This document shows, piece after piece, positions 24,138 through 31,915 of a stretch of DNA of 64,000 nt. This DNA comes from Deltaproteobacteria bacterium (lineage in GTDB: Bacteria > Myxococcota > Myxococcia > Myxococcales > SZAS-1), in contig JAFEBB010000015.1 of the NCBI GenBank assembly GCA_018266075.1, positions 1 to 64,000 of the forward strand, given 5' to 3'. The position numbers and the translations under genes were made by a program. The notes under the pieces are model-generated. The model was given only the letters and a program-made list of their open reading frames with translations. It had not been told where the DNA came from and made no database searches. Numbering within the stretch: position 1 is the first letter of the stretch; the number at the start of each line of letters is the position of its first letter.

Positions 24138-25211
24138 TCACTTGGGCTTGAAGATCTGCGCGAGCTCGTACGCGGGCGTGACCTCGAGCTGGTCGTAGCG
24201 GCAATCGGCGGGCTTCTTGTCGTCTCGCCAGCGGATGAACTGCGTGGCGTGCCGGAAGCGATCGCCCTCGAGGTGGTCATACGCGACCTCGACCACGCGC
24301 TCCACGCGCAGCGGCTCCCACGAGAGATCCTTGCCGCGGTTCCAGCGGCTCGTCGCCCCCGGGCGGCGCTGGCCATCACTCGGCTCTTCGCGCCACGCCT
24401 CCCAGGGGTGCCCCGCGAGCGCGTTCTCGCGAAGCGGCTCGAGCTCGGCCACCAGCTCCTTGCGGCGCGCGTCGGTGAACGCCGAGGTGATGCCCACGTG
24501 GTGCAGCCGGCCCTCGTCGTCGTAGAGGCCGAGCAAGAGCGAGCCGACCTTCGTTCCAGGCCCGTTCTTGTGCCAGCGAAAGCCGGCCACGGCGCAGTCG
24601 GCGGTGCGGCGGTGCTTCACCTTCACCATCGCGCGCTCGCCCGGCTCGTAGAGCGTCTCTTCTCGCTTGGCGATGACGCCGTCGAGCCCTGCGCCCTCGA
24701 AGCGCTTGAACCAATCCTCAGCCACCGCGCGATCGCGCGTGACGGGCGTGAGGTGAATCGGCGGCACGGCCTTCGCGAGCGCGCGCTCCAGCTTCTCGCG
24801 CCGCTCGGAGAGCCAGGTGTTCATCAGCGACTCGTCGTCGAGCGCGAGCAGGTCCCAGGCGACGAACGACGCCGGTGAGGTCTCCGCGAGCATCTTCACG
24901 CGGGACGCCGCGGGATGAATGCGAAGCAGCAGCGCAGGAAAGTCGAGCCCGCCGTCGCTCGCGATGACGATCTCGCCGTCGACGACGCAGCGCTGGGGCA
25001 AGCTCTGCTTCAGCGGCTCCACCAGCTCGGGGAAGTAGCGCTCCAGCGGCTTGAGATCGCGGCTCTGGATGAAGACCTCGTCGCCGTCGCGGAAGACGAT
25101 GGCGCGAAAGCCGTCCCACTTGGGCTCGAAGAGCCAGCCTTCGCCCTCGGGCAGGCCGTCGGCGGCCTTGGCCAGCATCGGCTCGATGGGCGGTGTCACC
25201 GGGAGCTTCAT
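24138..25211 (-). CDS. ATP-dependent DNA ligase (LigD/LigC type)
   Basis: A 357-residue ATP-dependent ligase. The start ATG at 25211 (MKLPVTPPIEPMLAKAADGL) fits the family N-terminus. Motif I is EPKWDGFRAI, with Lys as the adenylated residue; motif III lies in VAWDLLALDD; motif IV is LDGVIAKR; motif V is AMVKVKHRRTADCAVAGF. The C-terminal OB domain contains LLLGLYDDEGRLHHVG and VVEVAYDHLEGDRFRHATQF. It seals nicks or breaks after end processing. The neighbouring polymerase-domain gene points to a role in NHEJ. Its start is divergent from the beta-helix lipoprotein gene with 85 bases between. Confidence 0.93.
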   Translation of the reverse strand: MKLPVTPPIEPMLAKAADGLPEGEGWLFEPKWDGFRAIVFRDGDEVFIQSRDLKPLERYFPELVEPLKQSLPQRCVVDGEIVIASDGGLDFPALLLRIHPAASRVKMLAETSPASFVAWDLLALDDESLMNTWLSERREKLERALAKAVPPIHLTPVTRDRAVAEDWFKRFEGAGLDGVIAKREETLYEPGERAMVKVKHRRTADCAVAGFRWHKNGPGTKVGSLLLGLYDDEGRLHHVGITSAFTDARRKELVAELEPLRENALAGHPWEAWREEPSDGQRRPGATSRWNRGKDLSWEPLRVERVVEVAYDHLEGDRFRHATQFIRWRDDKKPADCRYDQLEVTPAYELAQIFKPK

Positions 25212-25296
25212 GGCAGCGACGATACCGCGACCGAGCTTGCCGCCTCGCGCGGACTTCACCCATGCTGGAGTCCGTTCACTCCCCAAAGGCCCGCCA

Positions 25297-26598
25297 ATGT
25301 CCCGATCACTCGTGTTGGTCCTCGCCTGCGCCGCGCTGATTGGCTGCGGAAGCAGCACCAGCGGGAGCTCCGGAAGCTCGGGCAGCGTGGGCGCCTCGGG
25401 CTCGAGCGGCACGCACGGCAGCACCGGCGGCGGATCGAACACCACGACCACCTCGACGGGCACGACGACCGGCGGCACGAACGGGTCGACGGGCGCGACC
25501 ACGACGACGTCCACGTCGAGCTCCACGACGACCGGCGGCACCTCCGGCGCGACCACGGGAGGCCCCTGGACGGCAGGAAACCCCGACGGCTCGTGCAGCG
25601 CGGGCGTGCCCGCGGGCGGAAATCCAGTGGACACGTCCAATCCCACGACGGTGGTGGGCACCGGCGACGCGGCGAGCTGCACCTTCGCCGCCCTCTCGGC
25701 CGCCGTCGCGCAGGGCGGCATCATCACCTTCAACTGCGGCAGCGCGCCGGTGACCATCGCCGTCACGGCCACGCTCAACGTTCCCTACGATCGCGACACC
25801 GTCATCGACGGCGCCCAGAAGATCACCCTCGACGGCCAGGGCAGCGTGCAGATCCTGAACTTCAACAGCCCCGACTTTCAGCACAACGAGCACCGGCTCA
25901 CGGTGCAGCACCTCGCGTTCGCGAACGCGCGCACGAACCCGACGCAGGCGATTCCCACCGCGCCGCCGCCGTGCTCGCAGGGCTGGGACGACGGCGAGGG
26001 CGGCGCCATCTACATGCGCGACGGCAACCTCACGGTCATCGACTGCATCTTCACCACCAACCACGCCGCCCCGCTCGGCCCCGACACCGGCGGCGGTGCC
26101 ATCTACGTGCTCGGCAGCAAGCACGGCATGCTCATCGTGGGCTCGACGTTCAAGAGCAACGACGCGGCGAACGCGGGCGCGGTGGGCGGGCTCTTCTGCG
26201 AGGAGGACATCTACAACAGCCTCTTCGACAGCAACTCCGCCATCGGCAACGGCGCCAACAACGACGACGCCAGCCAGTGCTCCGTCATCAACAACGGGCA
26301 GAACGAGATCGGCTCGGGCGGCAACGGCGGCGCCATCTACAGCGACGGCAACTCCGTGGACATCAACCTCTGCGGCGACGAGATCACCAACAACCACGCG
26401 GGCCAGGGCGCGTTTGGCGGCGGCCTCTTCTTCACTAGCAACAACATGGCCGGCAACCTCACCATCGCCGACTGCACCATCACCGGGAACACCGGCGGTC
26501 ACTGGACGAACTCGAACTCAGGCGTCAGCGACCTTGGCAGCGCCGTGGGCACCAACTGCAACAGCATCACCGTGACCAACTCCACGATCCAGCCGTGA
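25297..26598 (+). CDS. lipoprotein with Ser/Thr/Gly linker and right-handed beta-helix domain
   Basis: A 433-residue lipoprotein. The start ATG at 25297 gives the signal peptide MSRSLVLVLACAALIGC. Residues about 18-90 are a Gly/Ser/Thr low-complexity tether. The remainder resembles parallel beta-helix surface proteins: GGAIYMRDGNLTVIDCIFTT, GGGAIYVLGSKHGMLIVGST, NGGAIYSDGNSVDINLCGDE, GGGLFFTSNNMAGNLTIADC, with regularly placed Asn, Gly and Cys. These helices often bind or cleave polysaccharides, but no active site is recognised. It ends 7 bases from a convergent gene. Confidence 0.85.
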   Translation: MSRSLVLVLACAALIGCGSSTSGSSGSSGSVGASGSSGTHGSTGGGSNTTTTSTGTTTGGTNGSTGATTTTSTSSSTTTGGTSGATTGGPWTAGNPDGSCSAGVPAGGNPVDTSNPTTVVGTGDAASCTFAALSAAVAQGGIITFNCGSAPVTIAVTATLNVPYDRDTVIDGAQKITLDGQGSVQILNFNSPDFQHNEHRLTVQHLAFANARTNPTQAIPTAPPPCSQGWDDGEGGAIYMRDGNLTVIDCIFTTNHAAPLGPDTGGGAIYVLGSKHGMLIVGSTFKSNDAANAGAVGGLFCEEDIYNSLFDSNSAIGNGANNDDASQCSVINNGQNEIGSGGNGGAIYSDGNSVDINLCGDEITNNHAGQGAFGGGLFFTSNNMAGNLTIADCTITGNTGGHWTNSNSGVSDLGSAVGTNCNSITVTNSTIQP

Positions 26599-26605
26599 CG
26601 GGCGC

Positions 26606-27088
26606 CTAACGCGCGTCCGGCTCGCCCACCTCGAGCGGCAGCCGGCCTTCGCGATCCGCTTCGGCGGCCCAGAGCGCGAGCACGAACGGCAGGAACGGCG
26701 GGTCGGCCTGGGCGGCGATGCCGTCGAAGTGGAAGCGCTTCCAGCCGTCGAGGGCCTGGTGGTCCGGGTACACCACGCGCACCGGAAGCCCAAAGAGCGT
26801 GCCCTTCGCGTACCAGCGGTCCTTGTGGTGCACCACCACGAGCTGCGAGCCCGGCCCGCGAAGCCGCGTCGCCGGCTCACCGAGGATGCTGTCCGGGTGC
26901 GCCTCGAGCTCCACCGCCTTCTCCCCGACCTTGCCCAGCCAGCTCCCGGTGCGATCGCGCGCGAGGGAGACGGAGCTGCTGAAGACCGAGGTCTCGGTGA
27001 AGGTCGCCGAGCCGAGCTGGGTGCGCACGTGGCCCACGCCGGCTGGCACGGGCGCGGCGACCAGGAGGAGCGCGAGGAGCGGCGTCAT
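26606..27088 (-). CDS. hypothetical exported protein
   Basis: A 160-residue protein with a short signal peptide (MTPLLALLLVAAPVPAG) from the ATG at 27088. The mature region is mixed beta (TETSVFSSSVSLARDRTGSW, RLRGPGSQLVVVHHKDRWYA, GLPVRVVYPDHQALDGWKRF). No cysteines and no family I recognise. It lies divergently from the PAS/GAF kinase gene (112 bases between starts) and could be controlled with it. Function unknown. Confidence 0.65.
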   Translation of the reverse strand: MTPLLALLLVAAPVPAGVGHVRTQLGSATFTETSVFSSSVSLARDRTGSWLGKVGEKAVELEAHPDSILGEPATRLRGPGSQLVVVHHKDRWYAKGTLFGLPVRVVYPDHQALDGWKRFHFDGIAAQADPPFLPFVLALWAAEADREGRLPLEVGEPDAR

Positions 27089-27200
27089 GCTCCGAAGCTA
27101 GCACGCCAGGCGTTCGTCCCATCGAGCGCGCGTTCACCTGGCGTGTGGGGTCCCTGCACGGCGCTTCAAAGTCCTTGCCGCGTGCTAGCTTCCGCACGCG

Positions 27201-28802
27201 ATGAAAGTCCGCTTCGACTCTCTGCCGGTGGCCGCCATGCTCGCGGCCGACGATCGGGTCATCGCCGTCAACAAGCCCTTCGAGAACCTGGTGGGCGTGA
27301 GCGCCGCCGAGCTGGTGGGCAAGACCGCGCAAGAGGTCATCCAGCGCTTCATCCCCGCCTCCGACCTGCCGCTCGTGTACCAGATGGTGATGGGCGTGCG
27401 AGAAGGCTCGACGCCCGTCGGCGATCTCTGGTGCCGCATCATCGACGGCCAGGGCCGCGGGCGCGCGGTGCGCATCGTGTGGCAGCCCAAGGGCGAGGAC
27501 GAAGCCGCCGCGGTCTACCTGCTCGAGGCCGACGACAGCGACACCACCCGCGTCACCGCCGAGGCGCTCGCGCGCGCCGGCGGCGACCTGGTGGGCTGCA
27601 AGGACGAGCAGGAGGTGCTCGAGCACGCCGTGGCCGCGGTGGCCGCGCGCGGCTTCACCACCACCGCGCTCCTCTTGCGCGAGGGTGACCCTCTGCTCGC
27701 GTACGGCCCCTCTCGCGCGGCGGGGGCGTTGGGTGTGCCCACCTCCTCGCCGGACGCGCGCATCCAGGCCCGGCCTCCGCGCGAGGTGCTGGCCTTGTTC
27801 AACCCGCGCTTTCACGAGCGGCGGGCGGCGTATTTCCAGAACGGCAAGCGCCTCGTGGACGGGGCGTTCTCCGAGGTCGTGGCCGACAACCTCAAGCGCA
27901 TGCTCCCCGGCCAGCGCATGGTGCAGGCGCCGCTCTTCGTGGACAACCAGCCCTACGGCGCGCTGGTGGTCACCAGCGACGCGCTCACGCCTTCGCTCGC
28001 CGGCACGCTGGAGATGTTCGCGGAGCTGGTCGCCCGCGCCATCGAGAGCGTGCGCGCGCGGGCGAGCGCGTTGGCCCGGCTTCGCGAGCTCGAGCAGCTC
28101 CAGAACGCGCTGGTGCAGCGCGAAAGGCTCGCGGCCCTGGGCGAGGCCGCCGCGGTCATGGCCCACGAGGTGCGAAACCCGATCTCCGCGATCCTGAACG
28201 CGATGGTGCTGCTGCGCCGCGCGCCCGAGGGCGAGCACGCGCCCAAGCTCTTCGAGGTCATCGCCGAGGAGTCGGCGCGGCTGGAGCGCGTGGTGCGCGA
28301 CCTGCTGGATCTCGGTCGGCCGCTCTCGCCGAGCCGTCGTTCGGTGGCGCCGCGTGCGTGCGTGGAGGAGAGCCTGCGCGTGATTGCCCAGCGCGAGCTG
28401 GGGCGGGTGGAGATCCGCTTCGTGAACCAGGGGCCGGACATCACCATCCAGGTCGATCCCCATCTCCTCGAGATGGCGCTGGTGAACGTGATCACCAACG
28501 CCGTGCAGGCCTCTCCCCCGGGCGCCGAAGTGGAGGTCTCGGTCGAGGCGCGCGATGGACAGTGCTTCATCTGCGTGGACGACGCGGGGCCGGGCTTCGG
28601 GGCTGCCGACGTGGAGCGCCTCTTCCAGCCGTTCTTCACCACCCGGCCCACCGGCACCGGGATCGGGCTCGCGGTGGTGCGTCGCGCGGTGGAGGCCAAC
28701 CTCGGGACGATCAGCCTCTGTGCGAGCGCCTCGGGCGGCGCGCGGGTGTGCCTGGCGTTCCCGCTCGAGGACCGGGAGGCCGTGGCCCAGGGCAGCGCTT
28801 GA
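27201..28802 (+). CDS. PAS-GAF sensor histidine kinase
   Basis: A 533-residue soluble two-component kinase. An N-terminal PAS domain (about 1-115: VAAMLAADDRVIAVNKPFEN, GKTAQEVIQRFIPASDLPL) is followed by a GAF-like domain (about 125-290) ending in the TAGTLEMF-like helix (SLAGTLEMFAELVARAIESV). A coiled segment leads to HisKA with AVMAHEVRNPISAILNAMVL. The ATPase domain has NVITNAVQA (N box), VDDAGPGFG (G1) and GTGIGLAVVRRAVEANLG (G2). No transmembrane helix, so it should sense a cytosolic cue, possibly a redox state or small molecule. No response regulator gene is adjacent, so its partner is elsewhere. Part of the adjacent noncoding DNA after the stop is a dispersed repeat (28821-28866). 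Confidence 0.93.
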   Translation: MKVRFDSLPVAAMLAADDRVIAVNKPFENLVGVSAAELVGKTAQEVIQRFIPASDLPLVYQMVMGVREGSTPVGDLWCRIIDGQGRGRAVRIVWQPKGEDEAAAVYLLEADDSDTTRVTAEALARAGGDLVGCKDEQEVLEHAVAAVAARGFTTTALLLREGDPLLAYGPSRAAGALGVPTSSPDARIQARPPREVLALFNPRFHERRAAYFQNGKRLVDGAFSEVVADNLKRMLPGQRMVQAPLFVDNQPYGALVVTSDALTPSLAGTLEMFAELVARAIESVRARASALARLRELEQLQNALVQRERLAALGEAAAVMAHEVRNPISAILNAMVLLRRAPEGEHAPKLFEVIAEESARLERVVRDLLDLGRPLSPSRRSVAPRACVEESLRVIAQRELGRVEIRFVNQGPDITIQVDPHLLEMALVNVITNAVQASPPGAEVEVSVEARDGQCFICVDDAGPGFGAADVERLFQPFFTTRPTGTGIGLAVVRRAVEANLGTISLCASASGGARVCLAFPLEDREAVAQGSA

Positions 28803-28820
28803 GTGGACGGCTGTTCCGGG

Positions 28821-28866
28821 CGACGTGGGGGCTCGTCGAGGTGAGGCGAAGACCCGAGCGCGCGGG
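28821..28866. repeat. 46-bp dispersed repeat, copy A
   Basis: The segment beginning CGACGTGGGGGCTCGTCGAG matches 29757-29802 over 46 bases with about six mismatches. Both copies are intergenic, lie about 940 bases apart on the same strand and contain the block AGGTGAG-CGAAGACCCGA. This copy sits just after the PAS/GAF kinase stop. Confidence 0.7.
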
Positions 28867-28904
28867 CGCAGCGAGGCGAGGACCGACTCGACCGACTTCT
28901 GGGG

Positions 28905-29558
28905 TCAGTCCTCTTCCTCTTGCTCGATGGCGCGCAGGGCTTCCTCGAGCGCCGGCGCCAGCGCCTCGGCCTTGACGCGCTGGGGCAGCACCCGGACGGC
29001 CTCCTTCACCTCGTCGAGGTGCGACCACAGCACCGCCGTCTCCAGCGCGAGCCGCAGGTTCTCCGGCTCCGTTTCGCTGTCGAGCATGTCGAGGACCGTC
29101 ATGGCCGAGAGCTCGAGCTCCTCTTGATCGAGCAGCGCCTTCGCGATCTTGCGGCGCGCCTCCGCGTCTTCGATGCCCAGCACGGCGCCACGGAGGTCGT
29201 CGTGGGTCGCCTCAGCGGCCTCGGCCACCTGCATGGGATCGCCCTGGAAGGGTTGGAGCTCCGGGAAGGTCTCCTCGACCTTCAACGTGTCGAGCATGAA
29301 GTTGGCCTCGACGTGACTTGGCCGGAGCTTCTTCGCCCGGGCAAAGCAGCGCAAGGCGAGCTCGAGGAGCGGCAGGTCGCGGATGGCCCGCGCGCGATTC
29401 GCGGCCATGGTGCCGAGCTGAAACCAGGGCTCCGCGTCCGTGCCCGTCCGCTTCAAGCGGAAGGCCTGGAGCCAGATCGCCGCGGGCCAATGACTGTGCT
29501 TGAGCAGCACCCAGACGGCGCGATCCAGGACCACGTCGAGGTTCTGGTCGTCGGGCAC
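28905..29558 (-). CDS. TPR-like helical repeat protein
   Basis: A 217-residue all-helical protein. The GTG start at 29558 follows GGAGG with 5-nt spacing. The sequence shows helical-hairpin periodicity with TPR-like positions (HWPAAIWLQAFRLKRTGTDA, LLELALRCFARAKKLRPSHV) and an acidic tail (EEALRAIEQEEED). No catalytic motif or signal peptide. It probably acts as a protein-interaction scaffold; no partner is indicated. It converges on the PAS/GAF kinase gene. Confidence 0.7.
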   Translation of the reverse strand: MPDDQNLDVVLDRAVWVLLKHSHWPAAIWLQAFRLKRTGTDAEPWFQLGTMAANRARAIRDLPLLELALRCFARAKKLRPSHVEANFMLDTLKVEETFPELQPFQGDPMQVAEAAEATHDDLRGAVLGIEDAEARRKIAKALLDQEELELSAMTVLDMLDSETEPENLRLALETAVLWSHLDEVKEAVRVLPQRVKAEALAPALEEALRAIEQEEED

Positions 29559-29756
29559 GTGCGCCTCCGGGGAGGATCATAGCTCCGGCACCCGGCGCCG
29601 GGCCTGCCGCGAGGTTCCGAAATTCAAACGGAACTCCCCCCAGCGGAGGAACCCTCTTGGGGCGAGAAGGGCTGGCGCAGTCTCGAGAACATCGCAGTCT
29701 GGTATTCCTTGATCCATCCGACAGAGGTTGTCGGCTCGGGCCTGAGAATCTCGAGG

Positions 29757-29802
29757 CGCCGTGGGGGCACTTCGAGGTGAGTCGAAGACCCGAACGCTCG
29801 GG
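29757..29802. repeat. 46-bp dispersed repeat, copy B
   Basis: Second copy of the repeat at 28821-28866, beginning CGCCGTGGGGGCACTTCGAG. It lies immediately upstream of the LuxR-type regulator, and its end provides the GGGGAG that probably serves as that gene's ribosome-binding site. Confidence 0.7.
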
Positions 29803-29816
29803 GGAGCGTGTCGAAG

Positions 29817-30305
29817 ATGCGCGTCCGGGGGGACGAGCAGATCGATTTGGTGTCGCGGCTCGCGGGGCGGAACGCGCGGCCGGTGTGGCACGTCGCGTCC
29901 GATGGGCGGCTGCGCGCCCTGAACGCGGCCGCGGACGCCATGGAGCCGGCCCGCGTGGCCCGGCTCGCGCGCGCGATCGCCGCGGAGGGAGTGAACGGCG
30001 CGCTGAAGGTGGAGGAGGGCGTCGAGGCGCTGGGTCCGGACGCGCGGGGCGACCACCTGATGGTCTTCGGGGAAGAGGTGAGCCTCGTGGAGCGCGCCCT
30101 GGCCGAGGCGCGCCGGTTGTGGAGACTCTCGCCGCGGCAGTGCGACGTGCTCCGCGAGGTGATCGAGGGATGCGGGCCGAGGGAGATTGGTCAGCGGCTG
30201 AGGATCAAATGGGACACGGCTCGGAAACACGTGCAGGCGCTGCTGAACAAGTCGGGCTGCTCGACGAGGGCCGAGATGTTGGGGAAGTTGTTGAAGATGG
30301 GGTAG
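29817..30305 (+). CDS. LuxR-type HTH transcriptional regulator
   Basis: A 162-residue regulator read from the ATG at 29817. A GTG three codons upstream is also open, but the GGGGAG at 29801-29806 is correctly spaced only for the ATG. The C-terminal ~60 residues are a LuxR/FixJ HTH: LSPRQCDVLREVIEGCGPRE and then IGQRLRIKWDTARKHVQALL, with the usual 'LS.R...L' entry and recognition helix. The N-terminal ~90 residues resemble a degenerate PAS-like sensor (RPVWHVASDGRLRALNAAAD). A short lipoprotein gene follows by 10 bases and is likely in the same transcript. Confidence 0.82.
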   Translation: MRVRGDEQIDLVSRLAGRNARPVWHVASDGRLRALNAAADAMEPARVARLARAIAAEGVNGALKVEEGVEALGPDARGDHLMVFGEEVSLVERALAEARRLWRLSPRQCDVLREVIEGCGPREIGQRLRIKWDTARKHVQALLNKSGCSTRAEMLGKLLKMG

Positions 30306-30315
30306 GGAAAACTGA

Positions 30316-30762
30316 ATGTGGATGAAGCGTCCGCTGAAGCCATCACGCCAGGCGATTCCTCTGAATCGCCCTGTTGGTTTCGTCGTGGTGACTCTCGCGC
30401 TTGTGGCTTGCTCACGCGCGAAACTGCCGAAGCTCATTCCTCGAGATGAATACCGCGGCGTCCGCACGTCCGAACGGCTTTGGCTCGATCCCGATGGCGG
30501 CTATCGGTATCGATGCGGCACCGGGTTGCCGGAGAGTCATGGAGCTTGGGAAGAGCACATCGATCAGCGTGAAGCGCTCGTCACGCTCAGGGATGTTTCT
30601 CCATGCCCCGATGGGATCGCGCGTACCGGAGGGCCATGGGGCCTACAGGGTGAAAAGCTATCGATACTTGGACTCGCCGCCGAGCAAACCAGGCCGGGCT
30701 CCGTGCGTCTGACGCTGGGAGACGACGTGCTGTTTGAGGAAATAGCACAGTCTATTCGCTGA
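30316..30762 (+). CDS. small lipoprotein of unknown function
   Basis: A 148-residue protein whose N-terminus carries a hydrophobic stretch and lipobox (GFVVVTLALVACS). The signal peptide is unusually long, about 32 residues, so initiation may be at an internal codon. The mature part has a few Cys and a beta-rich pattern (RLWLDPDGGYRYRCGTGLPE). Codon usage is slightly less GC-biased than its neighbours. No family recognised. Probably co-transcribed with the LuxR-type regulator. Confidence 0.6.
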   Translation: MWMKRPLKPSRQAIPLNRPVGFVVVTLALVACSRAKLPKLIPRDEYRGVRTSERLWLDPDGGYRYRCGTGLPESHGAWEEHIDQREALVTLRDVSPCPDGIARTGGPWGLQGEKLSILGLAAEQTRPGSVRLTLGDDVLFEEIAQSIR

Positions 30763-30975
30763 GGCGGAGTGAGCAGACCCGAGTCTTCAAACTTCGACGA
30801 CGCACTCGATCCATCTGGCAGAGCGAGTGAAATTCCCCCGCGCTTGCCAAACCCTCCACTCGCCACCCACCCCCCCATTTGCGGGATAGCCGTCTCTTCT
30901 ACAAATCGCCGAGCCTCTCCGGGTCACACCGGGGCGGGAATTGCTCGCTCCGTCCTCTCACGGAAGGAGCCCTTC

Positions 30976-31527
30976 ATGTCTCGCAGCAATTCGCCGTCCT
31001 CCTCGGCCCACGCCGGCGCCCCCAAGACCGTCGACGAGGCCCTCGGGCCGCTCACCCAGAAGGCCGTCGACGACGCCGCCGACGCCCTCAACAAGAAGTT
31101 CCTCGCCGAGGCCCGCGGCATCGGCGTCGGGTTGGCCACGCTGCTCATCGGCCCCAACGACAAGCAGGACCAAGCGGTGTTGGACCTCCTCGCCGAGGCG
31201 AACGTGGGCAAGGGCGACCTCCAGCAGCTCGTCTCCCTGGGCGGCGCGCTCATCACCGCCGCGGCGGATCGCGACGCCGCCGAGGCCGCCGCCAAGGCCG
31301 CCACCCTCAAGCTCGAAGCCGCGCGCACCAAGCTCCACGACGCCAGCACCAGCTTCTCCAACCTCGCCCGGGCGAAGCTGGGGGCCCAGTCGTCGGCCCT
31401 GGACAAGTTCGGGATCAAGTCCATCGGCGGACGCAAGGGCATGAAGCGGGCCCCGAAGAAGGGCGGATCGGGGTCGAACAGCTCCGGCTCCACCCCGAAC
31501 GACGCGGGCTCGACCCCGAAGAGCTGA
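30976..31527 (+). CDS. hypothetical Ala/Lys-rich helical protein
   Basis: A 183-residue protein starting at the ATG at 30976 after AAGGAG (8-nt spacing). The upstream open frame is not used. It is Ala/Leu/Lys-rich and helical (VDDAADALNKKFLAEARGIG, AEAAAKAATLKLEAARTKLH), with a basic, Gly/Ser-rich tail (GRKGMKRAPKKGGSGSNSSG) that could contact nucleic acid or polyanions. No conserved domain is recognised. It is followed directly by the palindromic repeat array. Confidence 0.65.
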   Translation: MSRSNSPSSSAHAGAPKTVDEALGPLTQKAVDDAADALNKKFLAEARGIGVGLATLLIGPNDKQDQAVLDLLAEANVGKGDLQQLVSLGGALITAAADRDAAEAAAKAATLKLEAARTKLHDASTSFSNLARAKLGAQSSALDKFGIKSIGGRKGMKRAPKKGGSGSNSSGSTPNDAGSTPKS

Positions 31528-31915
31528 GGGAGCGTCCGAAACGTCTTGGCCGCCGCTGAAACGTTTTGGAGCGGCGCCGAAACGTTTCGGAGGTCGCCCG
31601 AAACGTCTTGGACCGTGCCGAAGACGTCTTCGAAGCCGCTGAAACGTTTTGGGACGGCGCCGAAACGTCTTGGAGGTCGCCCGAAACGTCTTGGACGCTG
31701 CCGAAGACGTTTTCGAAGGCGCAAAGACGTCTCGGAGCTCGCCCAAGGCGTTTCGGACCCTGGCCGAGACGTTTCGGAGGGCGCTCAAACGTTTCGGACG
31801 GCGCCCACCGCGCCCCAGCACGAGCGCGTGGCGCGGGCGAGAGCGCGCGCACGCGCGGAATCACGCCTCGAACCTCCGAATCCACGTCCTGTAGGATGGC
31901 CCCAGGAGGCGTCCC
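31528..31915. other. intergenic region with repeat array
   Basis: 388 bases between the Ala/Lys-rich protein gene and the gene at 31916. The first 270 bases are the palindromic array described separately. The last ~110 bases are GC-rich and unrepeated, with a GGAGG ribosome-binding site at the end. No coding frame is convincing; the long frames through the array arise from its 21-base period. Confidence 0.7.
31535..31802. repeat. 13-unit palindromic tandem array (20/21-bp units, 83-bp higher-order period)
   Basis: Thirteen imperfect copies of a unit centred on the palindrome CCGAAACGTTTCGG (perfect at 31577-31590). The central ACGT cores lie at 31541, 31561, 31582, 31603, 31624, 31644, 31665, 31686, 31707, 31727, 31748 (as GCGT), 31769 and 31789, so spacing alternates 20, 21, 21, 21 and repeats every 83 bases. 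Because 20 and 83 are not multiples of three, the array is not a heptad-coding sequence, although period 21 keeps many spurious frames open. It is A+T-richer than its surroundings. Two-turn spacing places all sites on one DNA face. Confidence 0.9.

Noticed and set aside
31535-31802. CRISPR array
   Set aside because: Units are contiguous palindromes without unique spacers, and there are no cas genes.
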